NCBI GenBank assembly: GCA_035550735.1
Contig: DASZOM010000026.1
Coordinates: 62,001-126,000 of the forward strand
Reading direction: 5' to 3'
Length of the DNA: 64,000 bases
DNA from: JANQRA01 sp035550735
GTDB taxonomy: Bacteria; Actinomycetota; Acidimicrobiia; Spongiisociales; ZC4RG35
Shown piece after piece: positions 35,393 through 44,189 of the stretch. The position numbers were made by a program, and so were the translations under genes. How positions within the stretch are numbered: position 1 is the first letter of the stretch; the number at the start of each line of letters is the position of its first letter. The notes under the pieces are model-generated. The model searched no databases. It saw nothing but the letters and a program-made list of their open reading frames with translations, and had not been told where the DNA came from.

Positions 35393-38300
35393 TCGCCCAC
35401 CTCGGCGCGACCGGCGGCGCAGAAGCGAAGGAAGTCACAACTCCGGCACCATCGCCCGGGTGTGGGCTCGTACTGCTCGTCGACGATTGCGTCGGTGAGC
35501 TCGACCAGCCGCGCCCGCGCCGTGCCAACCCAGTCCTCGTCGGCGTGCTCCGAGGCCTCTTCGATGCCCCCGCCCAGATAGGCGAAGGTGACGTCGAGCT
35601 GCCGGGGAGGGGGCCGGCCGAAGTCCACGTCGTTGACCGCCACGGCATAGGCCTGCAGCTGGACGATGCGGGAAGGATCCTCGTGACGACGCCCGCTCTT
35701 GAAGTCGACTACCTCCCACCGGTCGTCATCGACGTACACCGCGTCGATTCGACCCCTGACCCGGCAGCCGTTTTCCAGTGTCACCGTGAACGGGGCCTCC
35801 ACCAGTTCGGCGCGGCTTTGGGCGAATCGGGAGCTCTCATAGGCGAGGAAACCGCCGCCGTCGCCCTCCACCGGGTCGACGACGTCGTAGAGACCGGGTT
35901 CCAAGTCGTCGAACGGTACCTGGCCTCGCTGGTGGAGCTCGATGCGACGGTGTATTTCGTTGCCACGCACCGCAGCCGGGTTGCGCCGGCGGGGCAGGGG
36001 ATCGACCTCAGACCAGTAGAAGCGGCGCGGACAGGAGGCGTAGGTGACCACCCCGGTCACAGACACCATCGGCGGCTCCTCCCCGGCTCCGCCGTCCGTC
36101 TCATCGTCGAGCCTGAACAGCCGGTCCTGCCAATCCTGGGCGAGACGCCGATACTCCGGCTCCAGGCCCTCGGCTCGGGCCACGGACTCCACCCAACCCG
36201 GGCTCTCCGCGGCGGCTCGGAGGGCTTCCTGCCATCCTCCGGGGAACAACGGGTCGGGCCCGGCGGTCTCTTCGGGAGCCCGGAGTATCTCGGGCCGGGG
36301 ACCGGGCTCGGCATGGCCGTCGCTCCTGCTGTGCTCGTTCTCCTCGATCAGAAGGAACAGCTCGGAAGGCTTCGATGGGGTGAGACGCGGCTCGGGCAGC
36401 CCGTACCAGTAGGACCCGGAGACGAACAGCCTGCGCTTTGCCCTGGTCACCGCGACGTAGGCGACTCGCCATTCCTGGGCACGGTGCCGGTCCCGGAAGA
36501 AGGCGGCTCGATCGGTGTCGGCGTCGGGCAGATCGGCCATCGTCGTGTCGAGTCTGAACTCGATCGGCAGCTCATGGGCGAAGCGGACCGGGTCGGGGAA
36601 TGCCCCCGAGCTCGCCGGGAAGTTCCCGTCGAACACCGCAGGTATCGCAACGTTCTCCCACTCCAGCCCCTTGGCTCGATGCACCGTGATCAGTGTCACC
36701 GCCTCCTCACCTGAGAGACGCGCCGAGTCGAGCTCCTCGGCGGGCTCTTCCTCCATCAGGTCGAGGTAGTCGAGGAACGCCCCCAGTGAAGGCCGTCCCG
36801 AGAGCGGGCTCCAGTCGTCGGCGAGGTCGAGGAACCGGTAGAGGTTGAGCCGGGCGCTGAGCCGGGCACTTGGCGGGAGGCTCTCCACGTCCTGCCAGGC
36901 ACGGGTCCGGTCCAGGATGAGCCGGCACGTCTCGGCGAGGCTGAGCCCCTGGGTCTCCACCACCAGCCTGCGGTAGGTATCCCTGAACCGGGTGACTCGT
37001 GCCCTCGCCTCGGGGCTGAGCCGGGTGGTTGCCTCCTCGGACTCGATCGCCTCGATCAGAGTGACCGGATGGGGCTCTTCGGCATCGGGGTCCTCGGGTG
37101 TCTGCTGAGCCAGCCAGCCGGCGAGGACGGCGAGATCGGCGATGCCCAGACGATGGGTGCTGCCGAAGAGGAGATGGGCTATGGCGGTGGAGTCCTCCGG
37201 GTTGTGGATGGCGGTGAGCCAGGCCCTGAGGAGGGACACCTCCGGCACGGACAACAGACCCCCGACGTTGGCGACCTCCACCGGGACGTCATGTCGACCC
37301 AGTGCGTCGATCACCACGGCGAAGTCCTTGTTCTTGCGGAAGAGGACCGCCATCTTCGACCAGGGCTCCCCCCGGTCGTGCAATGCCTCGAACTGGCGTG
37401 CGATCCATTCGGCCTCGGCGAGGGCATCGCGGGCCCAGAAGGTGACGATCTCGTTCTCGAAGTCGTCGGCCGGCTGGAGGAGGTTGGCGGTGGGGTTGGC
37501 CTTGCGTCGCACGTCGTTGGCCACGGAGAGGATCCCACCTCCCGACCGGCGGTTGAGGGTCAGGCTCTCGTCGTGGGCGGGGCGCCCGTCGGTCGTGGGG
37601 AACTGCTCTGTGAACAGCTCGAAGTTCTCCGCCGAAGCCCCCCTCCACTCGTAGATCGTCTGATCCTCGTCACCCACCGCGATCACCGGGAACCCGTCCC
37701 CGAAGATGGTGCTGAGCAGCACCCGCTGGGCCGGGTTGGTGTCCTGGTACTCGTCGAGGACCACGATCCGGTAGCGATCGCGCACCGACGATGCGAGCCC
37801 GGGATGCTCGGTGAGGACCTTGGTGGACACCGTGATCAGATCGGCGTAGTCGACGACACGCAGGTCCCGCTTCGCCTGGTTGTAGTTGCGGAGCGTCTCC
37901 GCCATCTCGACACGAGCCGCCCAGATCTCGTCGCCGTCATGGATGGTGGCGCCGCGGAGCACATCCTCGGGGGAGAGCAGATGGTCGCCGAGCTGGTCGC
38001 CGAGCCGACGAATTCGGTCGAGGGTCCCTGCCCAGGTCATGTCGAGATGCCGGTAGGACCGGGCGTAGAAGACCTCCCTGATCAGCTGACGGGTGAAGGT
38101 CGGTGTGATCACGCCGGCACGGCTGTCGACACCCGCCAGCACGCCGAACTCGGCCAGGACCTGCGCCGCGAAGCCGTGGTAGGTGTGTACCTCGACCTGA
38201 CGAGCCGGATCCACCGTCTCGGGGAGGAGGTCGGCGACCCTGGCGGCGAGCTCGGCGGCCGCCTTGTTGGTGAAGGTCATACCCAGGACCCGCTCCGGTT

Positions 38301-38439
38301 CGATGCCGTGATGCTCGACGAGGTTGGCGATCACCGTCGCCACGGTCGTCGTCTTTCCCGTGCCGGCCCCGGCCCGCACCCGGATCGAGGTCGGGCCGAG
38401 ATCGAGGATCCGTCTCTGCTCGGTGGTGGGCCTGATCAT
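35389..38439 (-). CDS. adnB: AdnB-like UvrD helicase with Fe-S nuclease domain
   Basis: Subunit of a double-strand-break end-resection machine (1016 aa). N-terminal superfamily 1A helicase: Walker A AGAGTGKTTT (about 23-32), TFTNKAAAEL, Walker B region VVLDEYQDTNPAQ, GDEDQTIYEWRGA, TVHRAKGLEW and VAVTRAKRRL. C-terminal PD-(D/E)XK nuclease: RGRIDAVY, WEVVDFKSGR, with cluster cysteines in SCPRRFYW and CRSCDFLRFC. Start ATG 38439 overlaps the upstream helicase stop, the arrangement of mycobacterial AdnA-AdnB. Intact motor motifs fit the AdnB role. Confidence 0.88.
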   Translation of the reverse strand: MIRPTTEQRRILDLGPTSIRVRAGAGTGKTTTVATVIANLVEHHGIEPERVLGMTFTNKAAAELAARVADLLPETVDPARQVEVHTYHGFAAQVLAEFGVLAGVDSRAGVITPTFTRQLIREVFYARSYRHLDMTWAGTLDRIRRLGDQLGDHLLSPEDVLRGATIHDGDEIWAARVEMAETLRNYNQAKRDLRVVDYADLITVSTKVLTEHPGLASSVRDRYRIVVLDEYQDTNPAQRVLLSTIFGDGFPVIAVGDEDQTIYEWRGASAENFELFTEQFPTTDGRPAHDESLTLNRRSGGGILSVANDVRRKANPTANLLQPADDFENEIVTFWARDALAEAEWIARQFEALHDRGEPWSKMAVLFRKNKDFAVVIDALGRHDVPVEVANVGGLLSVPEVSLLRAWLTAIHNPEDSTAIAHLLFGSTHRLGIADLAVLAGWLAQQTPEDPDAEEPHPVTLIEAIESEEATTRLSPEARARVTRFRDTYRRLVVETQGLSLAETCRLILDRTRAWQDVESLPPSARLSARLNLYRFLDLADDWSPLSGRPSLGAFLDYLDLMEEEPAEELDSARLSGEEAVTLITVHRAKGLEWENVAIPAVFDGNFPASSGAFPDPVRFAHELPIEFRLDTTMADLPDADTDRAAFFRDRHRAQEWRVAYVAVTRAKRRLFVSGSYWYGLPEPRLTPSKPSELFLLIEENEHSRSDGHAEPGPRPEILRAPEETAGPDPLFPGGWQEALRAAAESPGWVESVARAEGLEPEYRRLAQDWQDRLFRLDDETDGGAGEEPPMVSVTGVVTYASCPRRFYWSEVDPLPRRRNPAAVRGNEIHRRIELHQRGQVPFDDLEPGLYDVVDPVEGDGGGFLAYESSRFAQSRAELVEAPFTVTLENGCRVRGRIDAVYVDDDRWEVVDFKSGRRHEDPSRIVQLQAYAVAVNDVDFGRPPPRQLDVTFAYLGGGIEEASEHADEDWVGTARARLVELTDAIVDEQYEPTPGRWCRSCDFLRFCAAGRAEVGE

Positions 38440-41366
38440 GGCAGGAACGCCCCCCTGCCCTCGGGCCAGGCGGGACAGCTCCGGCGGAAGGCGCACCGGC
38501 CACAGGCTGCGCTCACCTTGGGCTCCCAATCCTCGGCGGCGACCGCGGTGGTGATCGAGCGCATGGTCTCCTCGATCTCCTCGTTCTTGTGCAGGGCCAG
38601 GGCCCGGATCGTGACCGACTTCGACTTGACCCGGGGGAACCACATCTCTGCGGCGCTCACCTTCTCGTCCTCCGACGCCGCCACCGCCATGGCGTAGAAG
38701 GCGAGCTGGATCGACTGGGCGCCTTCGTCGACGGTGGGTGCGCTCGCCCCGGTCTTGTAATCGACGACCCGCAACCCGTCGGGGCCACGCTCCACCCGGT
38801 CGACACGGCCGATCCAGCGGACTCCGTCGACCTCACCCTCGACCTGTACCTCGACACCGACCGGCTCTCCCTTCCCGGGCCAGTTGTCGTAGAGCTTGGT
38901 GAGCATCTCGACCGCCTTGTCTTTCCAAGCCCCGTTGAGCGGGGCCGGTCCGAAGTCCGCCCGGGCCCACACGTCATCGAGGATCTGGAGGACGCGGTCG
39001 AGCGGGGCATGCCGTTCACCGGTTCCGATGACCTCTCCTTCTGCGGTCTCGAGCACCTCGTGGATCAGATCTCCAAAGTGGGCGTAGACCGAGCTGGAGT
39101 CACCGAGCCGGAGCCGGCGTTCCAGGACGTAACGCCGGGGGCATGACAGGTACGCCTCCGCCTGGCTCGGCGAGAGCCGGAACCTCCCACCGTGTACCGG
39201 ACGGTCGGGCCCGGGTCTGGGTGCGCCGGCGAACGATCCCGGGTCCCACCAGGGTCGCTGCGGTGTGGCGAGCACCTCGACGGCGGCGAGTCTCCGCGCC
39301 GGGCCGGCGGCGACGTCCAGGAGGTCGCGTCGGAGGGCGATCTCGGCCTCGGGGACCGTGAGCGGATCCCGCTCCATCGCCTCCGGTGGACGGGGCTTGT
39401 GGTCCCCGGCGGCGGCGAGCAGGAAACGAGAGGGCCGGTGCTCGCCCTGGTCGACACCGGCCTGGGTGGCGGTCCAGGTGACACGTCGTCGTGCCCGGGT
39501 CATGGCCGTGTAGGCCAGCCTCATCTCCTCCTGGAGCTGGAAGAGGTGCTGCGCCTCGGGGTCGATCGTGCGCTCCGGTGACAGCAATTCGGGCCGGAGC
39601 ATCCGTCTGCTCCGGCGCAGGTCGGGGAAGACTCCCTCCACCGCGTTGGCGATGAAGACCGCGTCGTACTCGAGACCCTTGACCTGATGCAGGGTGGTCA
39701 GGACCACCCGGTCGTCGGCGAGACGATGAGAGATCAGAGGGGTCGGCTCGAAGTCATCCTCCTCCACCAACTCGAAGAAGCGGCTCAAGGTCATCGTCGG
39801 GTCCCGGTCCGCCTGACGCCCCAGCATCTGGCCGAACGCGGTCCAGGCGCGGCGCCATTCGTCACGGGCGGGGTCGGCGACCACCTCGGGGATGCCGTCG
39901 AGCCGGGTCCACGCCTCCCAGAAGCCGTCGGCGGCCCCTGCCTCCGACGCCCATGACGGGTCGGCGAGGAGCCCAGCCAGCCCGCGCAGATGGGGGAGCT
40001 CGGAAGACACCACCTCGCCCCACCGGTGCGAGCCCCGGTTGCGACGTCGCAGCATCTCCCGTTCCTGGCCGATGCCGACGCCGACCAGCGGGCCGAGTAA
40101 CAGGCGTCGCATCGCCCCGTCGACCTCGGCCCGGTCGACTCCGTCGGCATCCCGGCCACGGACGGCGACCGTGACCAGGTCCTGGAAAATCCGGATTGCC
40201 GGGTGGTCCACCAGCCGGGAGTCGGGCGGGTCATGGGGCAGCCCTCTCCTGTCGAGCGCCCTGGACAACTCGCTGAGCAGCTCCTTCTTCGACCTGACGA
40301 CCACCGCGATCCGGGAAGGTGCCAGACCCTCGACCCGGACCATTTGCTCGACCTCACGGGCGATCCACTCCGCCTCGGCGGTCTCCTGGTCGAAGACGTA
40401 GGTCTCGCAGACGCCACCGTGGCCCGCAGGCTCGACTGGGCCCGCCGAGCCGGGCAGCTCTCCTCCGGATACGACCCGCAGCGCCGCATCCATGACCTCT
40501 GCCGGCACTCGGAAGCTCTTGCCGAGGACTATCCGGCGGGTCCCCGGCACCTCGCAGAATGCCGCGATGTTCGCCACCTCGGCGCCCCGGAAGGAGAAGA
40601 TCGACTGATAGGGGTCACCTGCGACGGTGAGGTTGCCGTGCTCGGCGGCGAGGAGCCCGGCCATCTCCGCCTGGGCGGGTGTGGTGTCCTGGTATTCGTC
40701 GACGATCACGTAACGATGACCGGTGGCCACCGTATCTCCCGGTCGGGACCGGAGCAGATCCACTGCCTGCCCGAGCAGCACCCCGTAGTCGGTTCGACCC
40801 ATGTCGGCCAGTCTCTGCAGATAGCGGGAGTAGAGACCGGGCAGCCCCCGCCAGTCCGCTCGCTCCCGCGCCCTCATCGCCAGGTCGTCGGGGGTGAGGA
40901 GGCGCTCAGAGCACCGGAGGAGGAAGTCGGCTACCTCGGCGGAGAAGGCGGCGGTCCCCAGGATCCCCCGGAAGACCAGGGGCCAGACGGCGGGGTCCTC
41001 CCCGGCGAGAACCTCCCGGACCAGACCGACCTGTTCGGGGGTGGTCAGTGGGATCGGCCGATGACCACCGGTCGCCGCCTCGATGAGACGGAGGGCCAGG
41101 GAATGGAATGTGCCCACGTCGACGGGGACCCCGGCGCCGCCGCGAGCATCGTCGATCCGCCTCCCCAATCGGGCCGAAGCCCTTCTCGAGAACGAGAGAA
41201 CCACGATCTCCTCGGGTCGGGCTGCCCCATGCTCGAGCAGATATGTGACCCGTCTGACCAGGAACTCGGTCTTCCCGGTCCCGGGACCGGCCACCACCAA
41301 CTGCCGCCCATCGGTATCGGCCAGGGCCTCGGGCCAGTCCTCGGGTCGGAGACGCACCGACTCCAC
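38436..41366 (-). CDS. adnA: AdnA-like UvrD helicase with Fe-S nuclease domain
   Basis: Partner of AdnB (976 aa). Helicase motifs: AGPGTGKTEF (about 26-35), VLSFSRRASARLG, VIVDEYQDTTPAQAE, GDPYQSIFSFRGA, TLHQVKGLEYD and TAMTRARRRV. The C-terminal nuclease shows RWIGRVDRVE, LRVVDYKTGA, and the cysteines of LSCPRRYVL and CGRCAFRRSC that would hold a 4Fe-4S cluster. I place the start at GTG 41366 (VESVRLRPEDWPEAL), since TACGAT lies 7 nt upstream (41374-41379). Gene order and nuclease on both subunits match AdnAB rather than AddAB or RecBCD. Confidence 0.87.
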   Translation of the reverse strand: MESVRLRPEDWPEALADTDGRQLVVAGPGTGKTEFLVRRVTYLLEHGAARPEEIVVLSFSRRASARLGRRIDDARGGAGVPVDVGTFHSLALRLIEAATGGHRPIPLTTPEQVGLVREVLAGEDPAVWPLVFRGILGTAAFSAEVADFLLRCSERLLTPDDLAMRARERADWRGLPGLYSRYLQRLADMGRTDYGVLLGQAVDLLRSRPGDTVATGHRYVIVDEYQDTTPAQAEMAGLLAAEHGNLTVAGDPYQSIFSFRGAEVANIAAFCEVPGTRRIVLGKSFRVPAEVMDAALRVVSGGELPGSAGPVEPAGHGGVCETYVFDQETAEAEWIAREVEQMVRVEGLAPSRIAVVVRSKKELLSELSRALDRRGLPHDPPDSRLVDHPAIRIFQDLVTVAVRGRDADGVDRAEVDGAMRRLLLGPLVGVGIGQEREMLRRRNRGSHRWGEVVSSELPHLRGLAGLLADPSWASEAGAADGFWEAWTRLDGIPEVVADPARDEWRRAWTAFGQMLGRQADRDPTMTLSRFFELVEEDDFEPTPLISHRLADDRVVLTTLHQVKGLEYDAVFIANAVEGVFPDLRRSRRMLRPELLSPERTIDPEAQHLFQLQEEMRLAYTAMTRARRRVTWTATQAGVDQGEHRPSRFLLAAAGDHKPRPPEAMERDPLTVPEAEIALRRDLLDVAAGPARRLAAVEVLATPQRPWWDPGSFAGAPRPGPDRPVHGGRFRLSPSQAEAYLSCPRRYVLERRLRLGDSSSVYAHFGDLIHEVLETAEGEVIGTGERHAPLDRVLQILDDVWARADFGPAPLNGAWKDKAVEMLTKLYDNWPGKGEPVGVEVQVEGEVDGVRWIGRVDRVERGPDGLRVVDYKTGASAPTVDEGAQSIQLAFYAMAVAASEDEKVSAAEMWFPRVKSKSVTIRALALHKNEEIEETMRSITTAVAAEDWEPKVSAACGRCAFRRSCPAWPEGRGAFLP

Positions 41367-41383
41367 GTCGGTGATCGTAGGTG

Positions 41384-41509
41384 TCAGGCTGCAGCCGCCA
41401 GGGTCGAAGTCGACACCACGACGGCGTCGATGCCCCATCCGGCGAGGTAGGTCACGGGGTCGGCGAACACGGCCTCGGTCAGGTCGGGTGTGAGTGTTTG
41501 ATCGTCCAT
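41384..41509 (-). CDS. Possible 41-residue protein upstream of adnA
   Basis: A short open frame, MDDQTLTPDLTEAVF at the start and STSTLAAAA at the end, lying between adnA and the divergent glutamate dehydrogenase gene and stopping 17 bp before adnA. It has an acidic front half and a hydrophobic, Val/Ala/Thr-rich back half. No ribosome-binding site stands out. It may be a small protein, a leader or chance; nothing around it resembles a peptide-modification system. Confidence 0.3.
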   Translation of the reverse strand: MDDQTLTPDLTEAVFADPVTYLAGWGIDAVVVSTSTLAAAA

Positions 41510-41616
41510 GGTGTCAACATACGACCCGGCACCGACAGAAATCCGGAGTGGCCGGGATGGTGACGGCATGTTTCCGACGGCTTGGCATAGGATCGTGAGG
41601 TAGCCAACGGAGGGAT

Positions 41617-42885
41617 ATGGAGTCGTCACGACCTGAGTTCGACTCTCAGATGTACAACGAGGCGGTGGGGCAGTTCAACCGGGTCGCCTCATTGATGGGA
41701 CTCGACGAGAACATCGCCGACCGTCTCCGGGTCCCCCAGAAATCGACCGTGGTGAGTTTCCCGTTCCGCCACGACAACTACACCGAGGTCGAGACCATCT
41801 TCGGCTATCGAGTCCAGCATCTGACCACGATGGGCCCGACCAAGGGTGGGATCCGTTACGACCTCGACGTCGACCTCGGCGAGGTGGCCGCCCTGGCCAT
41901 GTGGATGACCTGGAAGTGCTCCATCGTCGGAGTGCCCTTCGGTGGCGCCAAGGGTGGTGTCCGGATCAACCCGTTGAACCTGTCCCGCGCCGAGCTGCAA
42001 CGGGTCACCCGCCGCTTCACGATGGAGATCATCAACGTCATCGGACCGGACACCGACATCCCCGCCCCGGACCTCGGCACCAACGAGCAGGTGATGGCCT
42101 GGCTGATGGACACCTACTCCCAGCACGTGGGTCATGCCGTCCCCGCGGTGGTCACCGGCAAGCCCCCTGCGCTCGGGGGGAGCGTCGCCCGTCGCGAGGC
42201 GACCGGCAGGGGTCTCATGTTCCTCCTGCCCCAATCGGCGGCAGTCGCCGGCTTCGACCCGAACGGCTGCACCGTGGCGATCCACGGGTTTGGCAACGTG
42301 GGTCGCTACGCGGCGGTGGCCGCCAGCGACATGAACGCGAAGGTGGTGGCGGTCTCGGACGTCTCCGGCGCCCTCTACGACCCGGACGGGCTGGATGTCG
42401 CCGCCGTGGGCAAGTGGGTCGACGAGAATCGCTTCCTCGAGGGGTACCCCGACGCCGACTTCATAGACGGGGACGCCGTGTTCGGGCTCGACGTCGACGT
42501 CCTGGTGCCCGCGGCGATCCAGAACGTGCTTCGCGCCGACAACGCCGGCGACGTGAAGGCGCAGCTGATCATCGAGGGCGCCAACAACCCGACGACGTTG
42601 GAGGCGGACGACATGCTTCGGGAGAGGGGGATATTCATCGTCCCCGACATCCTCGCCAACGCCGGCGGGGTGACCGTCAGCTATTTCGAGTGGGTGCAGG
42701 ACGTCCAGAAGTACTTCTGGTCCGAGAACGAGACCGTGGGGCGTCTCCGCGAGATCATCACCCGGGCGTTCGACGACGTGCACAGCATCGCCATCAGCGA
42801 GAACGTCGACATGCGGACGGCCGCCCTCATCAAGGGCATCCGGAGGGTCGCCGACGCCAAGCTGGTCAGAGGGGTGTTCCCGTAG
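41617..42885 (+). CDS. gdhA: Glutamate dehydrogenase (Glu/Leu/Phe/Val family)
   Basis: Interconverts glutamate and 2-oxoglutarate plus ammonia (422 aa, the hexameric type). Substrate-binding region GPTKGGIRYDLDVDLGEV and the catalytic-Lys segment FGGAKGGVRINP are present, as are GPDTDIPAPDLGTNEQVM and the Rossmann motif VAIHGFGNVGRYAA. GGAGGG at 41609-41614 is only two bases from ATG 41617, closer than usual, but the protein start fits relatives. TAGGAT at 41588-41593 is a candidate -10 box. NAD versus NADP preference is not read. Confidence 0.93.
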   Translation: MESSRPEFDSQMYNEAVGQFNRVASLMGLDENIADRLRVPQKSTVVSFPFRHDNYTEVETIFGYRVQHLTTMGPTKGGIRYDLDVDLGEVAALAMWMTWKCSIVGVPFGGAKGGVRINPLNLSRAELQRVTRRFTMEIINVIGPDTDIPAPDLGTNEQVMAWLMDTYSQHVGHAVPAVVTGKPPALGGSVARREATGRGLMFLLPQSAAVAGFDPNGCTVAIHGFGNVGRYAAVAASDMNAKVVAVSDVSGALYDPDGLDVAAVGKWVDENRFLEGYPDADFIDGDAVFGLDVDVLVPAAIQNVLRADNAGDVKAQLIIEGANNPTTLEADDMLRERGIFIVPDILANAGGVTVSYFEWVQDVQKYFWSENETVGRLREIITRAFDDVHSIAISENVDMRTAALIKGIRRVADAKLVRGVFP

Positions 42886-42904
42886 GGCGTGTCGGACACC
42901 CGCT

Positions 42905-42922
42905 GGGCGATCAGCGCCCTTT
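42905..42922 (+). terminator. Probable terminator of the glutamate dehydrogenase gene
   Basis: GGGCG and CGCCC pair around a five-base loop and are followed by TTT. The hairpin overlaps the stop codon of the convergent VOC gene. Confidence 0.4.
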
Positions 42923-43276
42923 GGGTTGGAACAGCTCGACTGGGTTGCCCGAGGGATCCTCGACGAGCAACTGGTCGCCACCCTGTCCCGACACCCGGTC
43001 ACCTCTGAAGGCGGCACCGCTCGCCCTGAGCCGGTCCTCCACGGCGGCGAGGTCGTCGACTTCGAGTTGGAAGCGGTTCCACCCGCCCGGTTGGGGCTCT
43101 CCGCCCGCGACACCGGCTCCGCCGGCTCCGGGTGCGTTCAGGTACAGGCGGGCGCCATCACGGGTGAGTGCGGCGAAGCCGGGAGCTGGTCGCATCTCCA
43201 CCTCGAAGCCGAGATCGCGGTAGAAGGCGACCGCCTCGTCCACGTCGTCCACGATGTAGCGGATGTTCACAGCCAC
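42911..43276 (-). CDS. VOC (glyoxalase-fold) protein
   Basis: A 121-aa vicinal-oxygen-chelate protein with two beta-alpha-beta-beta-beta halves: VNIRYIVDDVDEAVAFYRDL and WNRFQLEVDDLAAVEDRL, ending DPSGNPVELFQPKG. A metal-ligand Glu is in the last strand (NPVELF). Start is GTG 43276, with AAGGAGG about 7 nt upstream. Many such stand-alone proteins are lyases, dioxygenases or resistance proteins; the substrate is unknown. It is convergent with gdhA. Confidence 0.85.
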   Translation of the reverse strand: MAVNIRYIVDDVDEAVAFYRDLGFEVEMRPAPGFAALTRDGARLYLNAPGAGGAGVAGGEPQPGGWNRFQLEVDDLAAVEDRLRASGAAFRGDRVSGQGGDQLLVEDPSGNPVELFQPKGR

Positions 43277-43354
43277 GTTCGCCTCCTTGGTCCTCCCCGG
43301 TTACCCCGATCCGACGTGGCCGAACCAGGTCGGCGTCTGCGGACAGCTCAGGTG

Positions 43355-44164
43355 TCAGGCCGTCTCGGCGAGAGCCCCGTCGAAGGCCGGGCAGATCTCC
43401 TGATAGGAGCACCAGTTGCACAGGCTCCCCGGGCGAGGAGGGAACCGATCCGTGTCCATGGCCCTGTCGATGGCGGCCCACAGGGCCCTGAGCTGGCCGT
43501 CCATGGCGTCGAGCTGCCGGTCGTCCACGGGGAGTCTGTAGAGGGTGGGGCCGTTCAGATAGAGGAGACGCAACTCCTTCGGGGTCTCGCCGAGCCGGTT
43601 GCGGATGAGCAGCGCATAGATCTTCAGTGCGAAGAAGGAGGAGAGGGCGAACCGCTCCGGCGGGGCCTTGCCCGTCTTGTAGTCGGTTATCACCAGCCTG
43701 CCGTCGGTGTCACGGTCGATTCGATCGAGGATCCCGCGGATGGTCATCCCGTCCAGGTCCTCCAGCATGTCGAGCTCTCGATCCTCGGGATCGAACGTCG
43801 TCGGGTCCTCGATCGAGAAGTAGTTGGAGAGCAGGGTCATGCTCTCGATGCCCCATTGGCGCTCCTCCTCGACCGTGGCGAACAGCCCCTCGAACTCGTC
43901 CTCGCCCCGAATCTCGGTCCAGGCCGCCCGGAACAGGTCGAACAACAAATCCGGCGTCCGTTCCCCGACCTCGTGGTCGAACAGCCGTTGCAGGGCGAGA
44001 TGGGCGGTCGTGCCTCTCGCCTGATAGATCGAGGTCGGCTCCGGGATCCGATCGATGGCGCGGAACTTGAAGAGCTGGGGGCAGGTCTTGAAGTCGCCGG
44101 CCCGGCTCGGGGAGAGTGTCTCGAGACGGGCATGTTCCATTTCGACGGTCACCCCGGCGATCAT
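43355..44164 (-). CDS. RecB-like PD-(D/E)XK nuclease with Fe-S motif
   Basis: A 269-aa single-domain exonuclease of the RecB/Cas4-like group. It begins SPSRAGDFKTCPQLFKFRAI (first cluster Cys, QxxxY-like region), has the core IRGILDRIDRD and LVITDYKTGK carrying the catalytic Asp and Lys, and ends CNWCSYQEICPAF with three more Cys for a 4Fe-4S cluster. GGAGAG about 7 nt upstream supports ATG 44164. It lies 25 bp behind the MFS gene on the same strand. The two AdnAB nucleases nearby have the same domain, so this may be a free-standing helper in DNA-end processing. Confidence 0.87.
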   Translation of the reverse strand: MIAGVTVEMEHARLETLSPSRAGDFKTCPQLFKFRAIDRIPEPTSIYQARGTTAHLALQRLFDHEVGERTPDLLFDLFRAAWTEIRGEDEFEGLFATVEEERQWGIESMTLLSNYFSIEDPTTFDPEDRELDMLEDLDGMTIRGILDRIDRDTDGRLVITDYKTGKAPPERFALSSFFALKIYALLIRNRLGETPKELRLLYLNGPTLYRLPVDDRQLDAMDGQLRALWAAIDRAMDTDRFPPRPGSLCNWCSYQEICPAFDGALAETA

Positions 44165-44189
44165 AGGAACGCTCTCCGACAGAATCCGG

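Noticed and set aside
40203..41450. Large open frame opposite adnA (and similar ones at 37069-38697 and 32938-34263).
   Set aside because: They are antisense to genes with complete domain motifs; high GC content keeps such frames open by chance.
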